DNA of 64,000 bases, taken from Sipunculus nudus (lineage: Eukaryota > Annelida > Sipuncula > Golfingiida > Sipunculidae). This document shows positions 32,545 through 42,180 of the stretch, one piece after another. The stretch lies in contig JAPPUL010000081.1 of assembly GCA_026874595.1 (NCBI GenBank), positions 62,001 to 126,000 of the forward strand, in the 5' to 3' direction. Position 1 is the first letter of the stretch; each line of letters starts with the position of its first letter. The notes beneath the pieces were generated by a model. It was not told the DNA's origin and searched no databases. It saw only the letters and a list, made by a program, of their open reading frames with translations. The translations under genes were made by a program, and so were the position numbers.

Positions 32545-33897
32545 CTAATTTACTATTTTACCTATTAGCGTATTGCCACGTAGCCCTTCTATAACTACAT
32601 TGAAGTACTTCCCTATTAAACTCTTATCTCCACGTACTATTACATTTTTATTACCGCTTGTTTTGCCAAGTAACTCTTTTTCTGGGTCTCTTTTACTATG
32701 TCCTTCTATAAGCACTTCTTCTATTTGGCCTATATGTTTTTCATTTTGCTCTTTTGTTATTTTGCTTTGTGTATCTATTATCTTGCTTAGTCGACTTTGC
32801 TTCTCTTCTTCTTCTATATAATTTGTATAACTTGCCGCCTTTGTTCCACTCCGTTTTGAGTATTTAAACATATAGGCTGTATCGAACATTATCTCTTCCA
32901 TCGCCTTTAGTGTATATTCAAAATCCTTAGCGCTCTCACCCGGAAAGCCAACTAGAATATCAGTTGACAAGACTATTTTAGGAACCGCTTCTCTAAGTGC
33001 ATATATTATCTCTTTATAATTTTGATATGTGTATTCTCTTTTCATATCCTTTAGAACTTTATTTGAGCCGCTTTGTAAGGGTAAATGAACGTAATTGCAT
33101 ATCTTATCACTTGCCTTTATCGCACTTATTAAATCATTGCTAAAGTCCATAGGATGGGATGTTAAAAATCTTATTCGCTTTAATTTGTCAAGCTCGCTAA
33201 GCCGTAAAAGCAACTCAGGAAATCTTATATCGTTTGTTCCAATATTATACGAATTTACATTTTGTCCAAGTAGCATTATCTCGCTTACTCCAGCATCTAT
33301 AAGCCTTTTTACATTATCAATTATCTGTTTGCTTTTACGACTTATCTCTATTCCCCTTGTGCTTGGAACTATGCAGTAGCTGCAATCTTTATTACATCCG
33401 TGTATTATTGTTAAGTCGGCCTTAAAAGGATATTTTACTGATGGACTTGCATCCATAAATTCATAACCACCAAACTCCGTATGTACTCGGGTAGTGTTAC
33501 TATTTAATATGTAATCTTTTATAATATCTACCGTTCGGCTTTTTTCATGTGTTCCGATTACTAAATCTATCCAAGGCATGCTTTCTATTATTTCATATTT
33601 ATCTTTTTGGGCAACGCACCCCATTAACACTAATATCTGTTCTTTATTTGCTTTTTTAGTATGATATTCCTTAAGGCGCCCATATACACGCTTTTCTGCT
33701 GTCTGTCTTATTGCACAACTATTTATTATTACTATGTCAGCCTCAGAAGCAGAATCTGTCCTGCCAAAACCTCCATTATAAAGACTTGCCTCAACTTCTT
33801 CTGTGTCTGATAAGTTCATTTGACAGCCGTAGTTTTCTATCTTGAAACTCTTTGTTCCTACTAAAAGTTGTGCTCTCATATCTAAATCTTTTAACAT
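32545..33897 (-). CDS. miaB: tRNA-2-methylthio-N6-dimethylallyladenosine synthase
   Basis: 450 aa; the real start may be the Met at residue 7. The N-terminal MTTase domain has the three cluster cysteines (NYGCQMN, INSCAIRQ, MGCVAQK). The radical SAM motif is GCNKDCSYCIVPSTRG, followed by HLPLQSGSNKVL and a C-terminal TRAM domain. The enzyme adds the 2-methylthio group to i6A37 of tRNAs reading UNN codons. Length and all motifs are standard for MiaB rather than MtaB or RimO. Confidence 0.92.
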   Translation of the reverse strand: MLKDLDMRAQLLVGTKSFKIENYGCQMNLSDTEEVEASLYNGGFGRTDSASEADIVIINSCAIRQTAEKRVYGRLKEYHTKKANKEQILVLMGCVAQKDKYEIIESMPWIDLVIGTHEKSRTVDIIKDYILNSNTTRVHTEFGGYEFMDASPSVKYPFKADLTIIHGCNKDCSYCIVPSTRGIEISRKSKQIIDNVKRLIDAGVSEIMLLGQNVNSYNIGTNDIRFPELLLRLSELDKLKRIRFLTSHPMDFSNDLISAIKASDKICNYVHLPLQSGSNKVLKDMKREYTYQNYKEIIYALREAVPKIVLSTDILVGFPGESAKDFEYTLKAMEEIMFDTAYMFKYSKRSGTKAASYTNYIEEEEKQSRLSKIIDTQSKITKEQNEKHIGQIEEVLIEGHSKRDPEKELLGKTSGNKNVIVRGDKSLIGKYFNVVIEGLRGNTLIGKIVN

Positions 33898-33948
33898 TTT
33901 ATTCTCTTCTCTAAACCTTTTTATTAATTATTTGTTTTCTTGGATATA

Positions 33949-35010
33949 TTATATAATCAACATCCCATCTCCATAACTGTAAAAACCAAAGTCATTTATA
34001 TGCGCAAATTTATATGATTCCTTTATAAGTCCTTCCCCGCCAAATGCGCACACCAGAAGCAACGGGGTTGACTTTCCCATATGAAAATTACTTATTAAAC
34101 CATTTACCACCCTAAATTTATAGCCGGGATATATGAAAAGATTTGTTGAACCGCATGATGCCTTTACTAACCCTTCTCCTGCACTACAATGTTCAAGTAC
34201 TCGGGTTGTCGTTGTCCCTACTGCAATAACCCTTTTTCCCCATTTAACTGCTTTGTTTATCTTTTGGGCCTCCTCAGCTTCTAATACATATTCTTCACTC
34301 CCCATTTTGTGTCCTTCTACATCTTCGCTTATTATCGGTTTAAAAGTTCCAACTGATACGTGCAATGTTATATATGCTATTTCTATTCCTCCTTTCTTTA
34401 GCTTTTCTAAAAGCTCTTCTGTAAAATGAAGTCCTGCTGTTGGACAGGCTATTGACCCGCATACTCTCTTGCTTTTTATATCACTTTCTATAAACTTTTT
34501 AGTGTAGCTTGGTTGGTAGTATTTTTTGTCTTCTATGCTATAGTCTCGTAACTTCAGTATGTACGACGGTAAAGCCATTTGGCCTATCTCATCAAGTAGT
34601 TCGTAACTTAGCTTTTCGTTAAATCGTATATGATTTAATCCATCCCCTAACTTCCATGTAAGCTTTCCTATAACACCATCTTTAAACTTAAATTCATCAC
34701 CAATCACGCACTGTTTACTATTCTTAATTAAAACCTCCCAACTAACACCATCTCTAAGCTCACGTATCAATAAAAACTCAAACTTCTTTTTCTTGCTCTT
34801 TAACTCTCCATAAAGTCTTGCCGGATATACAAAGCTATTGTTTAGTACCAGGCAATCTCCTTCGCTTAGGAAGTTTAAAAGATTGCTAAACTCTTTTTTT
34901 TGGTAAGTATTTGTTTTTCTATCCACCACAAGCAGTTTTGATTTGTCTTTGCATGGATAGGTTGATATTCTAACGTCATTTAATCCAAAGTCATAATCTT
35001 TTGTCTTCAT
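33949..35010 (-). CDS. queA: S-adenosylmethionine:tRNA ribosyltransferase-isomerase
   Basis: 353 aa, full length. DCLVLNNSFVYPARLYG, PTAGLHFTEELL, HVSVGTFKP and NFHMGKSTPLLLVCAFGG are the family signatures. It transfers and rearranges the ribosyl part of SAM onto preQ1 in tRNA, making epoxyqueuosine. Upstream of miaB on the same strand, a sensible tRNA-modification pair. Confidence 0.93.
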   Translation of the reverse strand: MKTKDYDFGLNDVRISTYPCKDKSKLLVVDRKTNTYQKKEFSNLLNFLSEGDCLVLNNSFVYPARLYGELKSKKKKFEFLLIRELRDGVSWEVLIKNSKQCVIGDEFKFKDGVIGKLTWKLGDGLNHIRFNEKLSYELLDEIGQMALPSYILKLRDYSIEDKKYYQPSYTKKFIESDIKSKRVCGSIACPTAGLHFTEELLEKLKKGGIEIAYITLHVSVGTFKPIISEDVEGHKMGSEEYVLEAEEAQKINKAVKWGKRVIAVGTTTTRVLEHCSAGEGLVKASCGSTNLFIYPGYKFRVVNGLISNFHMGKSTPLLLVCAFGGEGLIKESYKFAHINDFGFYSYGDGMLII

Positions 35011-35072
35011 ATCTAAAAATAAATATCTAAAAATAAAAAAAAGCTATTTAGTGTTTTTTTATCTCTAAGCCT

Positions 35073-35810
35073 CTAAAAACGGTGTATTATAATGTACTCA
35101 CGTGCTTTATTGCCAAGTTCACTTGCATAGTTATAGTCAAGATGATTTGGGACCTTCTCTTTAAATCTATCATCGTAAGTTGCTTCTATTATGAGTAAAG
35201 ATACATCTTTTGACTCCTTTTCAAGACGTTCGTTAGGTAAAGTGTCTCCTGAGTATACTACACTCTCATTCCCAAGCTCTATTTTGTAGCTATAGGCCGC
35301 TTTCCTTCTAAGTTTGCTTCTAGGAACTTTTGTTGTTTCATAGTGCAGTGCTTCAAAACCTCTTATTTTAAAACCTGAGATATTTATAACACTACCGGGT
35401 TCTATCTCCTCAAAGCTCAAGTTAAATGTAAGTTCATTGCCGTATAAGTCCATAAATAGATTAAAGATTTTAGATGCTTCTAAACACCCGTGTGGGACAT
35501 ATATTTTAATGTTTTGTCTAACTTTAAAAAGACGTAGAGTACAGAGTAAGGAAAATAAGCCTCCTATATGATCAGGATGACCATGACTTATTACTACCCC
35601 TTCTATATAGTTTAAATCTTCCCCTGAGTTTATTATATCCCGTGTTGTCCCATCTCCGCAGTCAAGTACTACTAATTTACTTGTCATTTTGTTTTTAAAA
35701 AGTAGTTGTGTTGCAAGTCCCGCTCTTGAGTAAAGCACTTTGCATGCAATATCTTGTCCTTCCCAACTATGAGAGCGTTTTATACTTTTATCTACAGTTG
35801 TTTTAATCAT
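35073..35810 (-). CDS. Metallo-beta-lactamase fold hydrolase, RNase Z-like
   Basis: 245 aa. The metal motif SHGHPDH supplies His76, His78, Asp80 and His81; a second ligand region is YSGDTLP and a third lies near EATYDD. The pattern and spacing are like RNase Z (tRNA 3'-end endonuclease), but the C-terminus is brief (EYIIIHRF), so a related phosphodiesterase is possible. Divergent from fliG; a shared operator/promoter candidate lies at 35921-35951. Confidence 0.75.
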   Translation of the reverse strand: MIKTTVDKSIKRSHSWEGQDIACKVLYSRAGLATQLLFKNKMTSKLVVLDCGDGTTRDIINSGEDLNYIEGVVISHGHPDHIGGLFSLLCTLRLFKVRQNIKIYVPHGCLEASKIFNLFMDLYGNELTFNLSFEEIEPGSVINISGFKIRGFEALHYETTKVPRSKLRRKAAYSYKIELGNESVVYSGDTLPNERLEKESKDVSLLIIEATYDDRFKEKVPNHLDYNYASELGNKAREYIIIHRF

Positions 35811-36145
35811 CTTTGTATATCTGGTCTTTGAAAGAGGACCTATCTAATAAATACTATTAGTTTTGCTAAGTTATTACAAAAATAAATGTTTTAATATTAT
35901 AATTTAAGTAATGGTTTTTAGATTGTAAAGTGTGTAACGCATCGTTACAATAATAGATTCTTTTGGCACAAGTGTTTTTTGTAATATATATATTTTTGTT
36001 TTTTATGGTCGATTATACATAAAAAAGATTAAATAATTTTATCTAAACTTAGGATTATACTATAATAAGATTAATAAATAAGATTAATAAACATTCTTTT
36101 TAATATTACACTATATTACATATTATATGGTAAATGGAGCTTTTT
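35811..36145. other. Divergent intergenic region upstream of fliG
   Basis: AT-rich, no ORF. Contains the palindrome and overlapping divergent promoter candidates listed separately. The leader to fliG would be about 190 nt; I see no riboswitch motif in it. Confidence 0.5.
35921..35951 (+). promoter_or_regulatory. Candidate sigma70 promoter with internal operator palindrome
   Basis: TTGTAA (35923-35928) and TACAAT (35946-35951) are 17 bp apart. Between and over them lies the 17-bp palindrome TGTAACG-CAT-CGTTACA (35933-35949). Because of the symmetry, a TTGTAA/TACAAT pair with 17-bp spacing also exists on the minus strand, facing the hydrolase gene. A repressor bound to the palindrome would block both directions. 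The regulator is unknown. Confidence 0.5.
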
Positions 36146-37204
36146 ATGGCAACAGCAAGAAGTGGATCACAAGTTACATCAAGGGTTTCAAGTTCTTCAA
36201 CTAAACGTCCTTTGACAGGAAAGCAAAAGGCGGCTATATTTTTAGTAGTCTTGGGTCCTGAGGTATCGTCTAATATATTTAAATACTTGAAAGAAGATGA
36301 GATTGAACAGATTACTTTTGAGATTGCACGTATAGACAAAGTAGAACCGCATGAAAGAGAACTTGTACTAAGAGATTTTCAAGAGCTTATAATGGCTCAA
36401 GAATTCATCACCCAAGCTGGAGTTGACTATGCTCGTGATGTTTTGGAAAAGGCTTTGGGCTCGCAAAAGGCTGAGGATGTTATAAATAGACTAACCTCTT
36501 CAATACAGTCAAGACCATTTGATTTTGTAAGGAGAACAGATCCTGCACATTTACTTAATTTCATACAGTCAGAACACCCTCAAACGATAGCATTAATACT
36601 TGCATATTTGGAACCACAAAAGTCATCATTAATTATAAATGCATTACCACAAGAGATACAAGCAGACGTTGCAAAACGGATTGCTACAATGGACAGGACG
36701 TCTCCTGACGTTTTAAGGGAAGTTGAGAGGGTTTTGGAGAGGAAGTTGTCAACTTTGGCCAGTGAGGATTATACGTCAGCTGGAGGTATTGACACTATAG
36801 TCGAAGTGCTCAATCTTGTTGATAGAGGTACTGAGCGGAATATAATAGAAGATTTAGAGGATGAGGACCCAGAACTTGCAGAAGAGATCAAAAAACGAAT
36901 GTTCGTATTTGAAGATATCGTACTTCTTGATGATAGGTCGATACAAAAGGTGTTGCGAGAGGTTGATGGGCAGGAGCTTGCAAGAGCGCTTAAGGCAGTT
37001 GATACTGAGGTACAAGATAAGATATTTAGAAATATGAGTAAACGGGCCTCATCGTTATTGAAAGAGGATATGGACTTTATGGGACCGATTCGCTTAAAGG
37101 ACGTTGAGGAGTCTCAGCAGAAGATAGTGGGAATAATAAGGAAGCTTGAGGAGCAGGGTGAGATAGTAGTAGCAAGGCCAGGAGAGGATGAGCTTGTAGT
37201 ATAA
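36146..37204 (+). CDS. fliG: Flagellar motor switch protein FliG
   Basis: 352 aa from ATG 36146, six nt after a GGAG ribosome-binding site (an ATG at 36134 overlaps that site). The N-terminal FliF-binding domain begins KQKAAIFLVVLGPEVS, the middle domain has the EHPQTIALILAYL motif, and the C-terminal torque domain includes FVFEDIVLLDDRSIQKVLRE with its charged residues. The ending MSKRASSLLKEDMDFMGP ... GEDELVV is like spirochaetal FliG2. It links rotor and stator in the periplasmic flagellar motor. It stands apart from other flagellar genes here. Confidence 0.95.
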   Translation: MATARSGSQVTSRVSSSSTKRPLTGKQKAAIFLVVLGPEVSSNIFKYLKEDEIEQITFEIARIDKVEPHERELVLRDFQELIMAQEFITQAGVDYARDVLEKALGSQKAEDVINRLTSSIQSRPFDFVRRTDPAHLLNFIQSEHPQTIALILAYLEPQKSSLIINALPQEIQADVAKRIATMDRTSPDVLREVERVLERKLSTLASEDYTSAGGIDTIVEVLNLVDRGTERNIIEDLEDEDPELAEEIKKRMFVFEDIVLLDDRSIQKVLREVDGQELARALKAVDTEVQDKIFRNMSKRASSLLKEDMDFMGPIRLKDVEESQQKIVGIIRKLEEQGEIVVARPGEDELVV

Positions 37205-37564
37205 ATTATGTATTATAAATTTTATATAAGAAATTATACTATAAGTTTTTGTAGGGATATTAAAAAGGTCAAACACTCCCAAATATAGATTTATATAAGT
37301 GTATTATAATATAAAATCCCTTTGCTTTAAGATATTTGCCTTTAGCGATAAAGTATCTTTAAACTAGTTTTTAATTAAGATATTTATTAATTAGTATAAT
37401 ATTTGTATATTTCTAAAAAGATATTTAGAAATAAGAAGGCGTTATTCAAAATACTTATAGTGTTATTAGATAACGAGAAGATTATAAGAATTACTAAAAT
37501 AGTTAAGGTCTAAGTGTAAATGGAGTACCTATTTCAACGATCTTAGCTGACAAGGGATTATTTA
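37205..37564. other. Intergenic region fliG to ctp
   Basis: 360 bp, AT-rich, without ORF. It contains one perfect inverted repeat, TTTCTAAA-AAGATA-TTTAGAAA (37410-37431), which could be an operator or small hairpin. A clear AAGGGA ribosome-binding site precedes the ctp start at 37565. Confidence 0.5.
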
Positions 37565-39061
37565 ATGAAGAAAGAAAGATTAGTGTGGATCTCGCTGTTA
37601 CTGTTACTATTGGGGGTCCAGTTATATGGATTTATATTATCTGGAGATAGTCTAAGGCTTGAAAAGATAATAGATGGCTATAAAGACAAGTTAGTTAACC
37701 TGAGGGCTTTAGGAGGAGATACTGTAAGCAAGACTGGAGAGATTGAGTATTCAGAGGATGAGTATTATGAGTTACTAGAAGAGGTTGTTGGCTATATAAG
37801 AAATAATTACGTAGATGAGAGCAAGGTATCGTATAAGAATCTTATGTACGGAGGGATAAAAGGAATGCTTAGTTCGCTTGACGATTCTTATAGTAGTTTT
37901 TTATCAGAGGACGATTTAAAGGAGCTAAATGAGTCATTAAGCAATCAATTTGGGGGTCTTGGTATATATATTGGTCTTCGTGATAGGTATCCAACTGTAA
38001 TAGCGCCAATCGAAGGTAGTCCTGGTTATGAGGCAGGGATACAGTCGATGGATAAGATAGTCGAGATAGAAGGCAAGTCAAGTCGAGATCTTAATATATC
38101 AGATGTAGTAAAGATACTGCGAGGCGAGCCTGGAACAAAGGTATCGATAAAGGTTTCTCGGGAAGAAGCCCTAGATTTAATACCAATGACGATAACACGA
38201 GCAATAATAAATGTCCCGACAGTGAAGTATGGATTTATAAAAAAGGGGCTTGGCTATATACGTATAATATCGTTTGGAAAACAAACAGTGAATAAGTTGA
38301 AGGAGGCACTCTTTAAGCTACGTAAGGCGAAATTACAAAGTCTTGTTATAGATTTGCGTAACAATCCTGGAGGTTTTCTAAAATCTGCAGTATCAACGTC
38401 AGATATGTTTTTTGACAAAGGGAAAATAGTTTATACTGAAGGTAGGAAAAAAGGTAAAATAACAGAATTTTATGCGGACGAGGAAAATACGATAGTAGAA
38501 AAAGATATTCCAATAGTCGTATTGGTAAATCAGGGTAGTGCTTCAGCCTCAGAGATAGTAGCAGGTGCATTGCAGGACTCAAAGAGGGCCATACTTGTAG
38601 GCTCTAAGACATTTGGTAAAGCATCTGTACAAAATATAATATCGTTAAGAAATGGCGATAATAAAATAGCAATTAGGCTTACTGTCCAAAAGTATTATAC
38701 CCCTTCTGGTCAGGAAATTCATAATAAGGGCATAACTCCTGATGTTGTTGTTAAGGTTGCCAAAAAGACTTTTGACGATATATATATGGATAATAAAATA
38801 GCGAAGGGTAAGTTTGTAAAAACTTTTGTGAAAAAGCATTTTAGTGGAGCAAGTTATAAAGAAAAGGATTATGATAATTTTAAAAAGGTCCTTAAAAAAG
38901 AGGGGATAATTATTAGGGATAGAGATTTAAGAAGATATATACGCGATGAAAAATATAAAAAGCATGTAAGGTTATTTGACCTTGATTATGATGAGCAATT
39001 GCAAAAGGCAGTGTCAATACTTGAAAAACCCATAAACTATAACAAGATTTTGAATAAATAA
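37565..39061 (+). CDS. ctp: Carboxy-terminal processing protease (S41A)
   Basis: 498 aa. An N-terminal signal or anchor (LVWISLLLLLLGVQLYGF) is followed by a PDZ domain (residues ~125-205, GGLGIYIG ... SPGYEAGIQSMDKIVEIEG). The S41 core has NNPGG, GSASASEIVAGALQD with the catalytic Ser, and GSKTFGKASVQ with the Lys of the Ser-Lys dyad. It cleaves C-termini of periplasmic or lipoprotein substrates. Somewhat longer at the C-terminus than average, with a Lys-rich tail. Confidence 0.9.
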   Translation: MKKERLVWISLLLLLLGVQLYGFILSGDSLRLEKIIDGYKDKLVNLRALGGDTVSKTGEIEYSEDEYYELLEEVVGYIRNNYVDESKVSYKNLMYGGIKGMLSSLDDSYSSFLSEDDLKELNESLSNQFGGLGIYIGLRDRYPTVIAPIEGSPGYEAGIQSMDKIVEIEGKSSRDLNISDVVKILRGEPGTKVSIKVSREEALDLIPMTITRAIINVPTVKYGFIKKGLGYIRIISFGKQTVNKLKEALFKLRKAKLQSLVIDLRNNPGGFLKSAVSTSDMFFDKGKIVYTEGRKKGKITEFYADEENTIVEKDIPIVVLVNQGSASASEIVAGALQDSKRAILVGSKTFGKASVQNIISLRNGDNKIAIRLTVQKYYTPSGQEIHNKGITPDVVVKVAKKTFDDIYMDNKIAKGKFVKTFVKKHFSGASYKEKDYDNFKKVLKKEGIIIRDRDLRRYIRDEKYKKHVRLFDLDYDEQLQKAVSILEKPINYNKILNK

Positions 39062-39118
39062 TAGTTAAATAAATAGTTAATAGACTTTTAATCTTTATTA
39101 TAATTTAATTTTTATAAT

Positions 39119-40129
39119 TTAATTTTTATGATGTGAAGAGCAAAGAGCTTTAGTAGCAAAACCAAGATCCTCAATCATATTAAGATCGTCTTCATAAGAG
39201 CGTCCTTTAGTTGTAAGATAGTTTCCGATTAATAAACCATTTGCACCAGCAAAGAATATCCATGATTGCATATCTCTTAATACCTTTTCCCTACCGCCCA
39301 TCACCATTATATTTTTATTTGGCAATATAAAACGAAATACGGACACAATGTTAAGCGCCTCATAAGGATCAAGCAGCTTTAGGTCTCCAAGAGGTGTTTT
39401 GGGGACAGGAACAAGAAAGTTAATTGGAACTGAATCAACATCAATTTCTTTTAAACTAAAAGCAAGCTCAAGTCGCTGTTGCCAAGTCTCACCCATGCCA
39501 AAAATACCGCCACAACAAGTCTTAAGTCCTGCATTTTTGGCATTTACAACAGCTTGTATCTCATCCTCATAAGAGTGAGTAGAAACTATTTTGTCAAAGT
39601 GGCTTTTTGCAGTTTCTAAATTATGATGATAATGATCCATCCCGGCATCCTTTAGTAAACGAAGTTCGTCCAAAGACATAAGCCCAAGCGAGCTACAAGC
39701 CTCCATATTGGTATTTTGCTTAGTGTATTCAATAGCCTTAGCAATGAGTTTAATCTCGCTATCATCTTTTTTAGAACCAAGTTTGCGTCCGCTAGTAACA
39801 AAAGAGAATTCCCCGGCACCATTACTTGCTGCATTATCAACAGCTTCTTTAAGAGCATCAAATTCCATCATTTTGTAAGTCTGGCTATCCGTATTATAAA
39901 TTGAAGATTGCGAACAGAAACTACAGTCCTCAGGGCAAGCACCAGACTTAGCATTAACTATCGAACAAAGCACAATATCTTTGTTCATAAAGTGTTGTCG
40001 TATTTCATTAGCACATAAAAATAAATCAAAGCTTTTAATATTGTCTTTGGTAAGAGATAATGCCTCATCGTATGTAATAGCATCACCTGCAATAATTCTA
40101 TCTTTAAGAGAGAGCAAATAGTTTAACAT
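39119..40129 (-). CDS. bioB: Biotin synthase
   Basis: 336 aa. The radical SAM motif is C-x3-C-x2-C at Cys65, Cys69 and Cys72 (SGACPEDCSFCSQS). Other BioB features are YHHNLETAKSHF, CCGGIFGMGETW and the Arg-containing end region. It inserts sulfur into dethiobiotin. No other biotin gene is nearby. Converges on ctp over a 57-bp AT-rich gap. Confidence 0.95.
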   Translation of the reverse strand: MLNYLLSLKDRIIAGDAITYDEALSLTKDNIKSFDLFLCANEIRQHFMNKDIVLCSIVNAKSGACPEDCSFCSQSSIYNTDSQTYKMMEFDALKEAVDNAASNGAGEFSFVTSGRKLGSKKDDSEIKLIAKAIEYTKQNTNMEACSSLGLMSLDELRLLKDAGMDHYHHNLETAKSHFDKIVSTHSYEDEIQAVVNAKNAGLKTCCGGIFGMGETWQQRLELAFSLKEIDVDSVPINFLVPVPKTPLGDLKLLDPYEALNIVSVFRFILPNKNIMVMGGREKVLRDMQSWIFFAGANGLLIGNYLTTKGRSYEDDLNMIEDLGFATKALCSSHHKN

Positions 40130-40230
40130 TTTATATTGTGAACCTCATATTAAGTTAAAGTTGCTTTTAGTATTATCTAAAAGTATCTTGCTTTTAATAA
40201 TGTAATGACAAAATATTAAATAAGCAAAGA

Positions 40231-40269
40231 GAGATTAAATTTAGAGATTAAATTTAGAGATTAAATTTA
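40231..40269 (+). repeat. 13-bp tandem repeat upstream of glycosyltransferase
   Basis: Three perfect copies of GAGATTAAATTTA, ending ~38 bp before the glycosyltransferase start. The position is suitable for affecting its promoter or leader; no regulator is known. Confidence 0.85.
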
Positions 40270-40306
40270 AGGAAAATATTTAGAATGTTTGTAATATGTT
40301 TTAAAG

Positions 40307-41152
40307 ATGAGTGAAGGCCCAAAAGTAAGTGTAATAATCCCAACTAAGGACAGAAAGTATTTTTTGAGTGAGGCAATAGAAAGTGTTTTGCGTCAAAGTT
40401 ATAAAAACATTGAAATAATAGTTGTAGATGATGGTTCTATAGATGGGAGTATGGAGTATATAATTAAACGTTACGGGGCTTCTCTTGATAGAATAGTATA
40501 TATATATAGGTCAAGTAGCCGGGGGGTAAGTGCAGCTCGAAACTGCGGGTTATTGAGTGCAACAGGAGAATATATATCGTTTTTGGATTCAGATGATTTA
40601 TGGGCTTGTGACAAGATAGCGGAAGAAGTTAAAATACTTAGACGGAAAAGGTATTACAAAGCTATTTATACGGATGAAAAGTGGCTTAAAAACGGAAAAC
40701 ATCTTAATCAAAAAAAGCGTCACAAGAAGTATAGCGGACATATATATGAAAGATGCCTACCTCTTTGCATAATAAGTGCCTCTTCAATACTATTTAGTCG
40801 TGAAGTTTTGGATAAGGTAGGGTATTTTGATGAGAGTCTTCGAGCCTGTGAGGATTATGATTACTGGCTACGTCTTTGCAGCATATACCCAATATACTAT
40901 CTTGAAAAGAAGCTAATTATAAAGCGAGGAGGGCATAAAGATCAATTATCTAAAAGATATGAAGTAATGGATGCCTTTCGAGTTCGGGCACTTATTAAGA
41001 TATTAAGTCTTAAAATGCTTACAAAGGCATATGAGGAGCAGACGAAAAAAGAGCTTATAAAGAAAGTGAATATAATAATGAAAGGACTTATAAAGCGTGG
41101 CAAGCAAACAGAGTTAGAACAGTATGAAAGCGTGTTAAGATACCTTTCTTAG
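40307..41152 (+). CDS. Family 2 glycosyltransferase
   Basis: 281 aa. The GT-A fold begins VSVIIPTKDRKYFLSEAIES, with VVDDGS binding nucleotide, GVSAARNCGL, and the DxD-type motif FLDSDDLW for the metal. ACEDYDYWLRLC is the ED-type acceptor/catalytic motif. It probably adds a sugar to LPS or another glycan on the cytoplasmic face. Its 3' end overlaps lpxC by 4 nt, tail to tail. Confidence 0.85.
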   Translation: MSEGPKVSVIIPTKDRKYFLSEAIESVLRQSYKNIEIIVVDDGSIDGSMEYIIKRYGASLDRIVYIYRSSSRGVSAARNCGLLSATGEYISFLDSDDLWACDKIAEEVKILRRKRYYKAIYTDEKWLKNGKHLNQKKRHKKYSGHIYERCLPLCIISASSILFSREVLDKVGYFDESLRACEDYDYWLRLCSIYPIYYLEKKLIIKRGGHKDQLSKRYEVMDAFRVRALIKILSLKMLTKAYEEQTKKELIKKVNIIMKGLIKRGKQTELEQYESVLRYLS

Positions 41153-42108
41153 TAGTTGAAATGTTGTTTTATAAGGTTATGAATAAACTTTTGGTCTGTT
41201 ATAGTATTTTTATTTTGGAAGTTATGAGGATAGGGTTTTGAGGTAAGCAGGAGTTTATTAAGTTCTTGAACAAAGAGTAAGTCTAAGTGGTGCCCGGATT
41301 TATATAAGAAGAAGTTAGCACAAACTCTAAATTTTAATAAAGCAAGAGCGGCACAAAAGTCAAGTATTTTATGTCTTGCGGCTTCATTATGTAGATTAGA
41401 AGGGTTAATGAGCTTATCTTTTTGAAATACTTGAGTATTTTGGTAATTAGCGCCAAGGGCCTTCCCTTGTTTTTTAAGAGAATCCCACATATCATAAAAG
41501 CCAAAAGTTCTAGCTTTAGCGATCTGGTTAATGAATTTGGCTTTAGAGAATGTGGTTTTGCAATGTTGTTTTAGGTTATATTCTTTAAAGTGAATAAAAG
41601 CGTTAAAAGAGATTGAATTATTATAATTAGGCAAAGCGGCAATAAAGCTATCGTTTATTTTAATGGCAATAGGACATGTAAGGTTAATAAAGGGGATGTA
41701 ATTATTAGTGGCATATGGCTTTGACTTTATGATATGGTTAATAAATTGAGAAGAAGCGCCATCAAGAGCGGGCACCTCATCGCCGAGTACAAAGTTAATA
41801 TTGCAGCTGGTGATATTGAGAATAAAAAGAGCACTTAAAAGGTGTTCAGTACTCCTGGCATAGAAGTCATTATACTTAAAAGCAATATTTAAATTAGTAT
41901 CAAAGACATTATTTACTGTGGCATTTAAGGTAACATTGTGATTATTAAAAGAAAAAGCAATATTGTTATTAATATTAGGTTTAAGGATAATGATATTGAA
42001 GTTATTTTTGTGTAGGCCAAATCCTTTAATGACAATATTATTAGATAGGGCAGTTTCTTTCATAAGCATTAAATAATTCATATGCATTAAATAATAAGAT
42101 AGAATCAT
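41149..42108 (-). CDS. lpxC: UDP-3-O-acyl-N-acetylglucosamine deacetylase
   Basis: 319 aa; the likely start is the Met at residue 17 (MKETALSNNIVIKGFGLH). Zinc-site motifs are TEHLLSALF and RHKILDFCAALALL, with the general acid region KSGHHLDLLF. PALDGASSQFI is the conserved substrate loop. It performs the committed step of lipid A synthesis. Unusually Asn/Phe-rich and diverged but with all key residues. Divergent from lolC/E. Confidence 0.88.
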   Translation of the reverse strand: MILSYYLMHMNYLMLMKETALSNNIVIKGFGLHKNNFNIIILKPNINNNIAFSFNNHNVTLNATVNNVFDTNLNIAFKYNDFYARSTEHLLSALFILNITSCNINFVLGDEVPALDGASSQFINHIIKSKPYATNNYIPFINLTCPIAIKINDSFIAALPNYNNSISFNAFIHFKEYNLKQHCKTTFSKAKFINQIAKARTFGFYDMWDSLKKQGKALGANYQNTQVFQKDKLINPSNLHNEAARHKILDFCAALALLKFRVCANFFLYKSGHHLDLLFVQELNKLLLTSKPYPHNFQNKNTITDQKFIHNLIKQHFNY

Positions 42109-42180
42109 GTTCTTTTTAAAAGAAGCTTAAAAGATATAAAAAGCTTAAATAGATATAAAAAGCCTAAGATATAAAAAATA

